Positions 1 through 5,832 of a stretch of 10,004 nucleotides of DNA are shown here, piece after piece (position 1 is the first letter of the stretch; each line of letters starts with the position of its first letter). Source of the stretch: Porticoccaceae bacterium (GTDB lineage Bacteria > Pseudomonadota > Gammaproteobacteria > Pseudomonadales > Porticoccaceae); assembly GCA_019090225.1 (NCBI GenBank), contig JAHRWI010000344.1:1-10004 (forward strand), in the 5' to 3' direction. The notes below the pieces were generated by a model that made no database searches, was not told the origin of the DNA, and was given only the letters and a program-made list of their open reading frames with translations. A program made the position numbers and the translations under genes.

Positions 1-9
1 AGTAACGAA

Positions 10-66
10 GGTTTAAGACCAAGGGTTTAACACCAGGGGTTTAAACACAATACGTTTTTAAACACA
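10..66. repeat. Short 14-bp tandem repeat upstream of the yjdF-like gene
   Basis: GGTTTAA begins at 10, 24 and 38, giving an exact 14-base period. The units share the pattern GGTTTAA followed by a purine/ACC-type tail: GGTTTAAGACCAAG, GGTTTAACACCAGG and GGTTTAAACACAAT. A degenerate fourth copy follows, in which TTTAAACACA (40-49) recurs at 57-66 with a 17-base step. The array ends about 12 bases before the GTG start at 79, so it makes up most of the visible leader. Its function is unknown. It could be a small VNTR, a protein-binding array or simply an AT-rich promoter region. Confidence 0.6.
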
Positions 67-78
67 GGGCAAGATTGA

Positions 79-699
79 GTGGCAACTAAAAAGGAATTAC
101 TGAGTTTATTAGCAATAGTGGCCGCGGTGACACTGTGGTCATGGATCAATCCCTATGATCGCCTCACCTGGTGGCTTGAAACCGCGCCGGTATTGATCGC
201 TCTGCCGATTTTATTTGCCACACGAACTAATTTCCCGCTGACACGTCTGGTTTATTACCTTATCGCCATTCATGCTTTGATTTTAGTAGTGGGGGCGCAT
301 TACACCTATGCCCGCGTGCCAATCGGCTTCTGGTTACAGGATGTGCTGAATTTTTCCCGCAACCCCTACGACCGAATCGGCCATCTCGCCCAGGGTTTTA
401 TTCCGGCCATGGTGGCCCGTGAAATCATGCTGCGTCATCAAGTGGTTCGCAGCGGTCGATGGTTGTTTTTTCTGGTCGTAAGTTTCTGCCTGGCCTTTAG
501 TGCTTTTTACGAATTAATTGAGTGGTGGGCGGCAGTTATTGGAGGTGATGGCTCAATCGAATTTCTCGGTACCCAGGGCGATGTTTGGGATTCCCAGTGG
601 GATATGTTCCTGGCCCTAATCGGTGCCATTAGCGCACTGACATTATTGAGTGGTATTCAGGATCGGCAAATACGCCTGGTAGAAAATGTCAGAAACTAA
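79..699 (+). CDS. yjdF: YjdF/DUF2238-family inner membrane protein
   Basis: This 206-residue integral membrane protein matches the DUF2238 family, whose E. coli member YjdF is of similar size. The family's biochemical role is not established. Hydrophobic segments lie at about 7-22, 35-48, 57-73, 104-113, 128-147 and 177-193. Polar residues typical of the family sit at H74/Y75/Y77, at R94-N-P-Y-D98 followed by G101-H102, and at E145 and E148. The signature GTQGDVWDSQWDM occupies 164-176. These conserved acidic and His residues near the membrane could bind a metal or ligand, but that is inference. The start is GTG at 79, with AGGG at 66-69 as a plausible ribosome binding site. No longer in-frame start was identified. 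The next gene follows after 58 bases on the same strand. Confidence 0.85.
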   Translation: MATKKELLSLLAIVAAVTLWSWINPYDRLTWWLETAPVLIALPILFATRTNFPLTRLVYYLIAIHALILVVGAHYTYARVPIGFWLQDVLNFSRNPYDRIGHLAQGFIPAMVAREIMLRHQVVRSGRWLFFLVVSFCLAFSAFYELIEWWAAVIGGDGSIEFLGTQGDVWDSQWDMFLALIGAISALTLLSGIQDRQIRLVENVRN

Positions 700-757
700 A
701 GGTGTAATCCAAAGGCCATTTGAGCGGTGCAGGCGCTTGAGGGGTGCTGGAACTTAA

Positions 758-1603
758 ATGGCAAAGGTTTTGATCGTCGGCTGTGGTGATATTGGTCTCG
801 GTCTGGTCGAAGTACTGATTGCCGAGGGTCATGAGGTAAGTGGCATCAAACGCGCGCCGCTGGCTAAAGACGTACCGGGCCTCAAACTTATTCTTGCCGA
901 TATCACCGTAGAAGATGAATTAAATAAGTTACCTAGCGATTTTGATCAGGTGTTTTTTATTCTCACACCCGGCGCGCGGGAAGAACAAAGTTATCGCCAC
1001 ATTTATCTACAGGGCATCAATAATATACTGGCGTATTTTGCCGATGCCGAGCGCGAGCCTCACTGCTTATTTGTTTCATCGACCAGCGTCTACGGCCAGA
1101 ATGCCGGGGAGTGGGTGGACGAAGATTCAGCGACTGATCCAAGCTCACAGACCGCTAAGGTTCTTCTGCAAGCAGAGAAGAATATTCTCAAGGCCGGAGC
1201 AAGCAATACCATTGTGCGTTTTAGCGGCATTTATGGGCCAGGTCGAGAAGGCATGATTAAGCGGGTTCAATCCGCTGTGCCCGTGCAATACGATCCGCCT
1301 TATTACACTAATCGTATACATCGTGATGATTGTGTTGGTGTGCTGGCTTATTTATTTGCTATGCGCCTTAAAGGGGCCGCTCTCGAAAATACTTATCTTG
1401 CCAGTGACGTTGATCCAGCCCCATTGGGTGACATCGTAGATTACTTGGCAGAAAAGCTGAATTGTCCCATACCGCCACCTAAGTCAGAACTTGAGCAAAC
1501 GCTCTCTCAGAATAAACGTTGTAGCAATAAACGGCTCAATGACCTGGGTTATAGTTTTCGCTTTCTAAGCTATCGTGATGGTTACAGATTATTGCTGCAC
1601 TAG
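758..1603 (+). CDS. Atypical SDR-family NAD(P)-binding protein (YeeZ/epimerase-like)
   Basis: This 281-residue cytosolic protein has an N-terminal Rossmann fold. The dinucleotide motif G8-x-G10-x-x-G13 follows strand one. Lys31/Arg32 after strand two would favour NADP over NAD, by analogy with other SDRs. The sequence SSTSVYG at 107-113 is the usual fourth-strand/active-site region of extended SDRs, and FSGIYGPGR-type residues further on match NAD-dependent epimerase/dehydratase proteins and YeeZ. At the position of the catalytic Tyr in YxxxK the protein has Ser130, while Lys134 is kept, so it belongs with the atypical SDRs. Substrate and reaction are unknown. TGGA just upstream (about 748-751) can serve as the ribosome binding site of the ATG at 758. 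It lies 33 bases upstream of the PAS gene, so co-transcription is possible. Confidence 0.85.
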   Translation: MAKVLIVGCGDIGLGLVEVLIAEGHEVSGIKRAPLAKDVPGLKLILADITVEDELNKLPSDFDQVFFILTPGAREEQSYRHIYLQGINNILAYFADAEREPHCLFVSSTSVYGQNAGEWVDEDSATDPSSQTAKVLLQAEKNILKAGASNTIVRFSGIYGPGREGMIKRVQSAVPVQYDPPYYTNRIHRDDCVGVLAYLFAMRLKGAALENTYLASDVDPAPLGDIVDYLAEKLNCPIPPPKSELEQTLSQNKRCSNKRLNDLGYSFRFLSYRDGYRLLLH

Positions 1604-1636
1604 TAGACGCTACACACTTTAAAACTGGAGAATAAA

Positions 1637-2083
1637 GTGAATAAAGAGCTGGTTACGGAAATAGACTTTGCTAACTTGCTGGTAAACCAATCCCCCGACG
1701 CCATTATTTTTGCCGACTTGTCTGGAGTCATTCGGGTCTGGAATACTGCTGCGGAGCGAATATTTGGATTTTCTGCGGACGTAGCAATCGGTGCGAGTCT
1801 GGATATTATTATTCCCGAATCATTTAGGGAGGCCCACTGGCAGGGCTTTAATCGCGCTATTGCTGACTCCGTTACCAAGTTCGTAGGGCAAGCCTTGCCG
1901 ACCAAAGCACTCCGGGCGGACGGCACCGAGTTTTATGTGGAACTGAGTTTCGCGATTATTTTAGATAAAGAAGGCAAGCCCCTTGGCTCAGTCGCCCACG
2001 CACGAGATATTGACGAACGTTTTATCAAAGAGCGAGCTAATCGCAGGCGCTTAAAAGAATTGGAAGCAGAAGTGGTTAAATAG
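1637..2083 (+). CDS. Stand-alone PAS domain sensor protein
   Basis: This 148-residue protein consists of almost nothing but one PAS (S-box) domain, at about 10-125. It has the motifs SPDAIIFAD (19-27), WNTAAERIFGF (35-45), IIPESFREAHW (58-68) and a late DGTEF strand, ending in ARDID as PAS domains do. A charged, probably helical tail (about 127-148, rich in Arg/Glu/Lys) could be a coiled-coil dimerisation or signalling helix. There is no kinase, GGDEF, EAL or DNA-binding output domain, so it must signal through a partner if it signals at all. His67 aligns with the heme-ligand His of FixL (PExxRxxH), but this His is common in PAS domains generally. The GTG start at 1637 is preceded by CTGGAG at 1625-1630. 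The ligand is unknown. Confidence 0.88.
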   Translation: MNKELVTEIDFANLLVNQSPDAIIFADLSGVIRVWNTAAERIFGFSADVAIGASLDIIIPESFREAHWQGFNRAIADSVTKFVGQALPTKALRADGTEFYVELSFAIILDKEGKPLGSVAHARDIDERFIKERANRRRLKELEAEVVK

Positions 2084-2132
2084 TAAAGGACGTCGATCTA
2101 GTAAAACCCTCCAATAATTAAGGAATCGGCTA

Positions 2133-3290
2133 ATGACGGATCAGAAAATACGCCTCACCTCCATCGATATGCTCCGTGGCCTGGTCATCGTCATTATGGC
2201 GCTTGATCACGTTCGCGACATGCTGGGCGCATCTTCGGTGCGGCCCATGGACTTTGCTGATGCAGATGCACCGCTGTTTTTTACCCGCTGGATTACCCAT
2301 CTCTGTGCGCCGACCTTTATTCTGCTCGCTGGCACTAGCGCCTTTCTTTACGGAGCAAGCGGGCGTAGCAAGGCCGATGTATCGCGTTTTCTTTTAACAC
2401 GTGGCATCTGGTTGGTGTTTGTCGAGCTGACCCTGGTTGGCTTTGGCTGGAATTTTAATATCAGTGCCAACTACGCACCGGTACTCCAGGTGATCTGGGT
2501 TCTTGGGGTATCCATGATCGCGCTTTCTGGATTGATCTGGCTGCCTATGTCCTTGATCGCCTTTATCGGCATCGCCATGATCGCCGGGCACAATTTACTC
2601 GACGGCATTCAGCCTGCCCCTGAGCAAGCGTCTGTTATTTGGCGACTACTCCATATCCAAGGGCTACTCACCGTAAATGGCACCCCGATTATTTATGTAA
2701 TCTACCCGCTGGTGCCCTGGATTGGCGTGATGGCCCTGGGCTACGTGATCGGACCTTATTTTGCCGGTGCTCGGGCAAACCGACCTCGAACGCTGATTTT
2801 AGCTGGCCTGGCCATGACGCTCACTTTTGTGCTGCTGCGTTACTGGAATCTTTATGGCGATGCTAATTTATGGCAGGTACAGGCAAGCGCAGAGGCGACC
2901 ATCGTGGACTTTCTCCATGTCACCAAATACCCACCCTCACTCCAGTATTTATTAATGACCCTTGGCCCGGCCATCATGTTGTTGGGCTTTTTCGAGCGAG
3001 TAGAAGGTGCCCTGGGCAATGCCCTGGTCACCATAGGTCGGGTGCCATTTTTCTTTTACGTCGCTCATCTCTACGTGATTCATCTTATTGCCCTTGGTCT
3101 GGGACTAAGCCAGGGCATGCCGATAGCCCAAACAGCGGTCGTATTTATTTATTACCCAAAAGAGTTTGGTGTGGGTTTGCCCGTGGTGTATTTATTCTGG
3201 CTTGCTGTGGTGCTTGCTTTTTATCCGGCTTGCCGTTGGTTCGCCGGTGTCAAAGCGCGACGCCGGGATTGGTGGCTTAGTTATTTGTAA
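2133..3290 (+). CDS. DUF1624 / heparan-alpha-glucosaminide N-acetyltransferase-like membrane protein
   Basis: This is a 385-residue multi-pass inner-membrane protein. The N-terminus carries the family signature S10-I-D12-M-L-R15-G16, followed by a hydrophobic helix ending in ALDHVRD (23-29). A second motif with W53, H56 and PTFILLAGTSA (60-70) follows. Around nine to ten hydrophobic helices span the rest, and the C-terminus is basic (KARRRDWW). This architecture matches DUF1624 (COG3503), which is related to HGSNAT-type acyltransferases that move an acyl group across the membrane onto a sugar. The His of the DH pair is a candidate catalytic residue by family analogy. The acceptor here is unknown, and envelope glycan modification is only a guess. 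AAGGA at 2120-2124 is a good ribosome binding site for the ATG at 2133. The PAS gene ends 49 bases upstream. Confidence 0.85.
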   Translation: MTDQKIRLTSIDMLRGLVIVIMALDHVRDMLGASSVRPMDFADADAPLFFTRWITHLCAPTFILLAGTSAFLYGASGRSKADVSRFLLTRGIWLVFVELTLVGFGWNFNISANYAPVLQVIWVLGVSMIALSGLIWLPMSLIAFIGIAMIAGHNLLDGIQPAPEQASVIWRLLHIQGLLTVNGTPIIYVIYPLVPWIGVMALGYVIGPYFAGARANRPRTLILAGLAMTLTFVLLRYWNLYGDANLWQVQASAEATIVDFLHVTKYPPSLQYLLMTLGPAIMLLGFFERVEGALGNALVTIGRVPFFFYVAHLYVIHLIALGLGLSQGMPIAQTAVVFIYYPKEFGVGLPVVYLFWLAVVLAFYPACRWFAGVKARRRDWWLSYL

Positions 3291-3412
3291 GTGCGTGGAA
3301 TTGCTGAAAGGGCTTTGGTCTGTTTATGCTGTAAATAGAGAGATTGATAGTGACTATGCTTAAATATGAATAATTTCCTGTAACCCACATTAGTATTTGT
3401 CCCTTATTCTCT

Positions 3413-4234
3413 ATGTCAAATATTCTGACTGAATTACTAAAAACTCCTACTTCTGAGCGAAAAGCTCCCGACTATGAAGCTGTGTACGATGATTTCGTGA
3501 TTTGTGCGGGTGGCGAACGCGTTGAAATTAGAATTTCTGTACCCGAGGGAACGGCTAACAACGATTATGTCTTTGATCTAGAAGACTGCGAAATACTATT
3601 GGAGTTAAAGCAAGTAACGGGACATGGAAGGTATAAATCTGTACAAGATTACTTTTTAAATACACTAAATAAAAAGAGGGTCAGGAAGCTGATTTCTACT
3701 CATGGTCACGGGGCTGAAATTCGTATAGCTCTGGAAAGCCTTTCTAAACATGAATGGAGAAAATTTTACGAGAATTACAGGCCATCCGTATCTACTCATC
3801 TTAAAAAGTCAGCAAAGCAGCTTAGGGCCATAAATAATTTATTACCTTCCTCAAATAAGCCACGCTATAAGGGGGTTTTGTTGATAAACAGCGGCGATTT
3901 GTCTTTGGCTACCGATCTAATGTACCGATTGGTTGAATGGAAACTTAAAAAGGAATGGAGGATGGGTAAATTCACATCTATAGATTTTGCTTGTTGTACC
4001 ACTATCGATATGTATAAAGAAGGTCAACATCCTCTATATGCTCGCCATATAGCACGGTCTTTGGAAGATTTAGAATTAGTAGCTGCCGTTAAATACATAT
4101 ACGAATCATGGATATATTATGTAGCGGATGGTATTGGGTCAACAGTGACCAAAAATAAAGTGGTTCAACCGGTAAATAGCTCCTCAATTGATCTAACTAC
4201 GTCTTTCAGCGGTAAGATACAGATGTACGATTGA
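3413..4234 (+). CDS. Hypothetical protein, possible PD-(D/E)XK nuclease-like, probably horizontally acquired
   Basis: I do not recognise this 273-residue soluble protein with confidence. The N-terminal third is predicted strand-rich. FDLED at 54-58 leads into E60-I-L-L-E64-L-K66-Q67, so D55-x8-E64-x-K66 resembles the D...ExK core of PD-(D/E)XK nucleases. A basic region follows (75-92), then a Lys-rich helix near 130-140. The stretch KGVLLINSGDLSL (about 153-165) with ensuing helix and SIDFACCTT recalls large nuclease-like families, but this is memory-based inference. No signal peptide or membrane helix is seen. The gene is AT-rich: 20 of 60 bases are G/C at 3601-3660, against 30 of 60 at 4501-4560. 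It repeatedly uses AGA/AGG for Arg (for example R40, R89 and R91), unlike its neighbours. The ATG at 3413 is the first start after an in-frame stop at 3371, and no Shine-Dalgarno is visible. It stands alone, converging on the nitrile hydratase genes. Confidence 0.8.
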   Translation: MSNILTELLKTPTSERKAPDYEAVYDDFVICAGGERVEIRISVPEGTANNDYVFDLEDCEILLELKQVTGHGRYKSVQDYFLNTLNKKRVRKLISTHGHGAEIRIALESLSKHEWRKFYENYRPSVSTHLKKSAKQLRAINNLLPSSNKPRYKGVLLINSGDLSLATDLMYRLVEWKLKKEWRMGKFTSIDFACCTTIDMYKEGQHPLYARHIARSLEDLELVAAVKYIYESWIYYVADGIGSTVTKNKVVQPVNSSSIDLTTSFSGKIQMYD

Positions 4235-4256
4235 TTCGTTAGCAGTCAAATAGCGG

Positions 4257-4276
4257 AGCCAGCGAGATCTGGTTTT
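4257..4276 (+). terminator. Weak candidate terminator hairpin after the hypothetical gene
   Basis: AGCCAG (4257-4262) can pair with CTGGTT (4269-4274) using one G-U pair across a six-base loop. The T-run is only TTTT (4273-4276) and overlaps the stem. The position, 23 bases after the stop at 4234 and between convergent genes, fits a terminator, but the stem is short. No better hairpin was found in the 172-base gap 4235-4406. Confidence 0.22.
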
Positions 4277-4406
4277 GCAATAACACACTTATGGAAATCA
4301 AGCACGATATCAAGATACGAGGTCTTGCAGTCAAGCATGGCACTAATCCTGGGCTTAAGAGTCAGGTGACAGAAAACACTAAAGCGTCGGAGTAGAAGCG
4401 TGCAAC

Positions 4407-5003
4407 TCATACCTCAGGCAATGCGACGCCAATTAAAACATTCTGGGTAATTAAATCGGCAAGCGCTTCTTTGCTCCAGCCTTCGGTTCCTTTAGGGCGA
4501 CAGGGCAGTACCATGTAACGAGTTTCAGCGGTGGTGTCCCACACGCGAATTTCAATTTCTGCAGGAAGATCCAGGCCCATTTCTCTTAGCACGGTGCGCG
4601 ATTCCCGAACTACCCGGGCGCGGTATTCAAAGCTTTTATACCAGTCTGGTGGTAGCCCGAGTACCGGCCAGGCGGTGCAGGAGCATAAAGTACAGACAAT
4701 GACATTGTGTAGGGTTGCAGTATTTTCCAGAGCGACAATGTATTCACCTTGCGGTCCTGAAAAGCCTAGCTCAGCACAGGCAGCGGTGGCATTCGTTCGC
4801 AAACGTTCACGAAATTCAGAATCGACCCAGGCTTCAGCGACCACCATGGCACCATTCTTTGCATCCCACTTATGTTCGGCAATTTGGGTGATTTTCTCGA
4901 CATAATTTTCTGGAATCAGATTCTTATCGGCTAGCGCAGTTTCCAGCGCCCTTGCACGTCTGGCTTTTGGTGCCATATTCGAAGTTGATTGATGATCGGT
5001 CAT
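4407..5003 (-). CDS. nthA: Nitrile hydratase alpha subunit (cobalt-type)
   Basis: This is the metal-binding subunit of nitrile hydratase (EC 4.2.1.84), which hydrates nitriles to amides in the cytosol as an alpha-beta heterodimer or its multiples. The length of 198 residues is normal. The metal claw V103-C104-T-L-C107-S108-C109 is intact. In this family the two outer claw cysteines are oxidised post-translationally, and Thr at the second claw position is typical of cobalt enzymes (Ser in iron enzymes). The conserved stretch after the claw, WPVLGLPPDWYKS (112-124), and the following Arg-rich helix are also present. The ATG at 5003 is preceded by a strong AGGAGGA (5013-5007), which sits in an inverted repeat. 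The beta gene lies 34 bases upstream, giving the beta-alpha order usual for cobalt-type operons. No activator gene follows: the next 172 bases are non-coding and then a convergent gene ends. Confidence 0.96.
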   Translation of the reverse strand: MTDHQSTSNMAPKARRARALETALADKNLIPENYVEKITQIAEHKWDAKNGAMVVAEAWVDSEFRERLRTNATAACAELGFSGPQGEYIVALENTATLHNVIVCTLCSCTAWPVLGLPPDWYKSFEYRARVVRESRTVLREMGLDLPAEIEIRVWDTTAETRYMVLPCRPKGTEGWSKEALADLITQNVLIGVALPEV

Positions 5004-5005
5004 AG

Positions 5006-5033
5006 ATCCTCCTGGAGGATTTTGGTAGGAGGG
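5006..5033 (-). promoter_or_regulatory. Inverted repeat burying the Shine-Dalgarno of the alpha gene, with extra anti-SD tract
   Basis: On the minus strand, ATCCTCC-A-GGAGGAT (5020 to 5006) is a perfect inverted repeat. Its right arm is the Shine-Dalgarno of the alpha subunit gene, whose ATG begins at 5003. A realistic fold is a six-base-pair stem ATCCTC/GAGGAT with a CAG loop. A second pyrimidine tract, CCCTCCT (5033 to 5027), could pair with the same AGGAGG as an alternative. The beta stop codon (5040-5038) lies just upstream, so a ribosome finishing beta could open the structure. The inverted repeat is seen directly. Its regulatory role is inference. Confidence 0.5.
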
Positions 5034-5037
5034 TTAA

Positions 5038-5655
5038 TCAGGGTGCTTTTTCTAGATAGCTTTGCCAAAGATCGACCACCACGCTTGAGTTTTCTTCAGC
5101 ATCGCTCCACAAATCTTTTGCCTGGAAACGCACGTGGTAAGTGGGTTCGAGCTTAGCCTCTAAGCCGTGTCCGGCAGATCCGGCAAAGGGAAAAGGCGGT
5201 GCGATATGGGTGATGATGCCCTGCTTGCCGCGTACATATCGAGGCATTCGACAATGGCCCTTGAAATGCGTATTGGTGACGAGCACGGTTTCACCCACTG
5301 CATAGGAGATTTCCTGCGTTCGAGCCTGTGCCCCGGGAGTGGCGGGCAGTGCGAGCGGATATCGACCGCCGGCAAGGTCTTCAAGTTGTTGTTGGCTGAC
5401 GGTACCTTTTTCAACATATAGTGACGCAACGCCGGTCAAATAACGCTCGTAATAACTCGCGCTCAAATAATGTCGTGGTTCCATTCGCTCTATAGCATGG
5501 CGTATCTGGTCTGCCGTCCACCAATTTAAACCCATGCCCAAAAAACCCAGCGCATAGCCAAGTGGTTCCCAGTCTTCGTGAAAGACTGGCTCATTACGTT
5601 CTACCTTGATCGCGCCGAAACCATCTACGCCGCCTAAATCGTGTATGCCGTCCAT
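5038..5655 (-). CDS. nthB: Nitrile hydratase beta subunit
   Basis: This is the partner subunit of nitrile hydratase, which shapes the active site and stabilises the oxidised metal claw of alpha. The N-terminus MDGIHDLGGVDGFG is the family hallmark. The helical region holds R52 (QIRHAIERM) and Y68 (SYYERYL), at the positions of the active-site Arg and Tyr known from cobalt-type enzymes. The C-terminal beta-barrel contains GHCRMPRYVRG (133-143), whose R136 would be the second claw-contacting Arg. Cys135 replaces the more usual Thr. The length of 205 residues is slightly short but complete, so this is one full beta subunit, not the split form of thiocyanate hydrolase. An in-frame TTG at 5676 overlaps the ribosome binding site GGAGGG (5674-5669), so the ATG at 5655, which gives the canonical N-terminus, is the better start. 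The CusA-like gene ends 177 bases upstream on the same strand. Confidence 0.95.
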   Translation of the reverse strand: MDGIHDLGGVDGFGAIKVERNEPVFHEDWEPLGYALGFLGMGLNWWTADQIRHAIERMEPRHYLSASYYERYLTGVASLYVEKGTVSQQQLEDLAGGRYPLALPATPGAQARTQEISYAVGETVLVTNTHFKGHCRMPRYVRGKQGIITHIAPPFPFAGSAGHGLEAKLEPTYHVRFQAKDLWSDAEENSSVVVDLWQSYLEKAP

Positions 5656-5755
5656 CGTCGCCTGTTCGCCCTCCAAGGCCTTAATTTATTGATTCGAGTT
5701 AATTGCAATCCGGTACGCCGACTTACTCGTTAGTCTACGGATTGTTGAGTGCAAT

Positions 5756-5783
5756 ACCAGTCCTGGAGTCGCGAGGGTCTGGT
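5756..5783. repeat. Imperfect dyad in the gap between the RND pump and nitrile hydratase genes
   Basis: ACCAGTCC (5756-5763) and GGTCTGGT (5776-5783) are complementary except for one position, around a 12-base spacer. No T-tract follows on either strand, so it does not look like an intrinsic terminator. It could be an operator for the hydratase genes or mean nothing. The rest of the 177-base gap (5656-5832) holds the GGAGGG ribosome binding site, a run of seven T at 5821-5827 next to the pump stop codon, and no convincing sigma-70 promoter. Confidence 0.3.
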
Positions 5784-5832
5784 CTTCAAGTAAGGCATTT
5801 GCGTGTTATTGGAGCGGAGCTTTTTTTGCTGC

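Noticed and set aside
3344..3372. Possible promoter TTGATA (3344-3349) with a downstream AT-rich -10 for the hypothetical gene
   Set aside because: At standard spacing the -10 match is poor (TGAATA). The better TATGAA gives only 15-base spacing. Not strong enough to list.
4242..4334. GCAGTCAA repeated at 4242-4249 and 4327-4334
   Set aside because: Eight bases repeated once in an AT-balanced gap is within chance. There is no integrase or tRNA nearby to suggest attachment sites.
4291..4395. A 34-codon + strand reading frame (ATG to TAG) in the convergent gap
   Set aside because: No Shine-Dalgarno, no recognisable motif and very short. It may be chance or a decayed gene end. It is not a nitrile hydratase activator, which would be much longer and on the other strand.
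4407..5655. Thiocyanate hydrolase instead of nitrile hydratase
   Set aside because: Thiocyanate hydrolase splits the beta-equivalent into two polypeptides. Here one protein carries both the MDGIHDLGG N-terminal half and the GHCRMPRYVRG C-terminal half.
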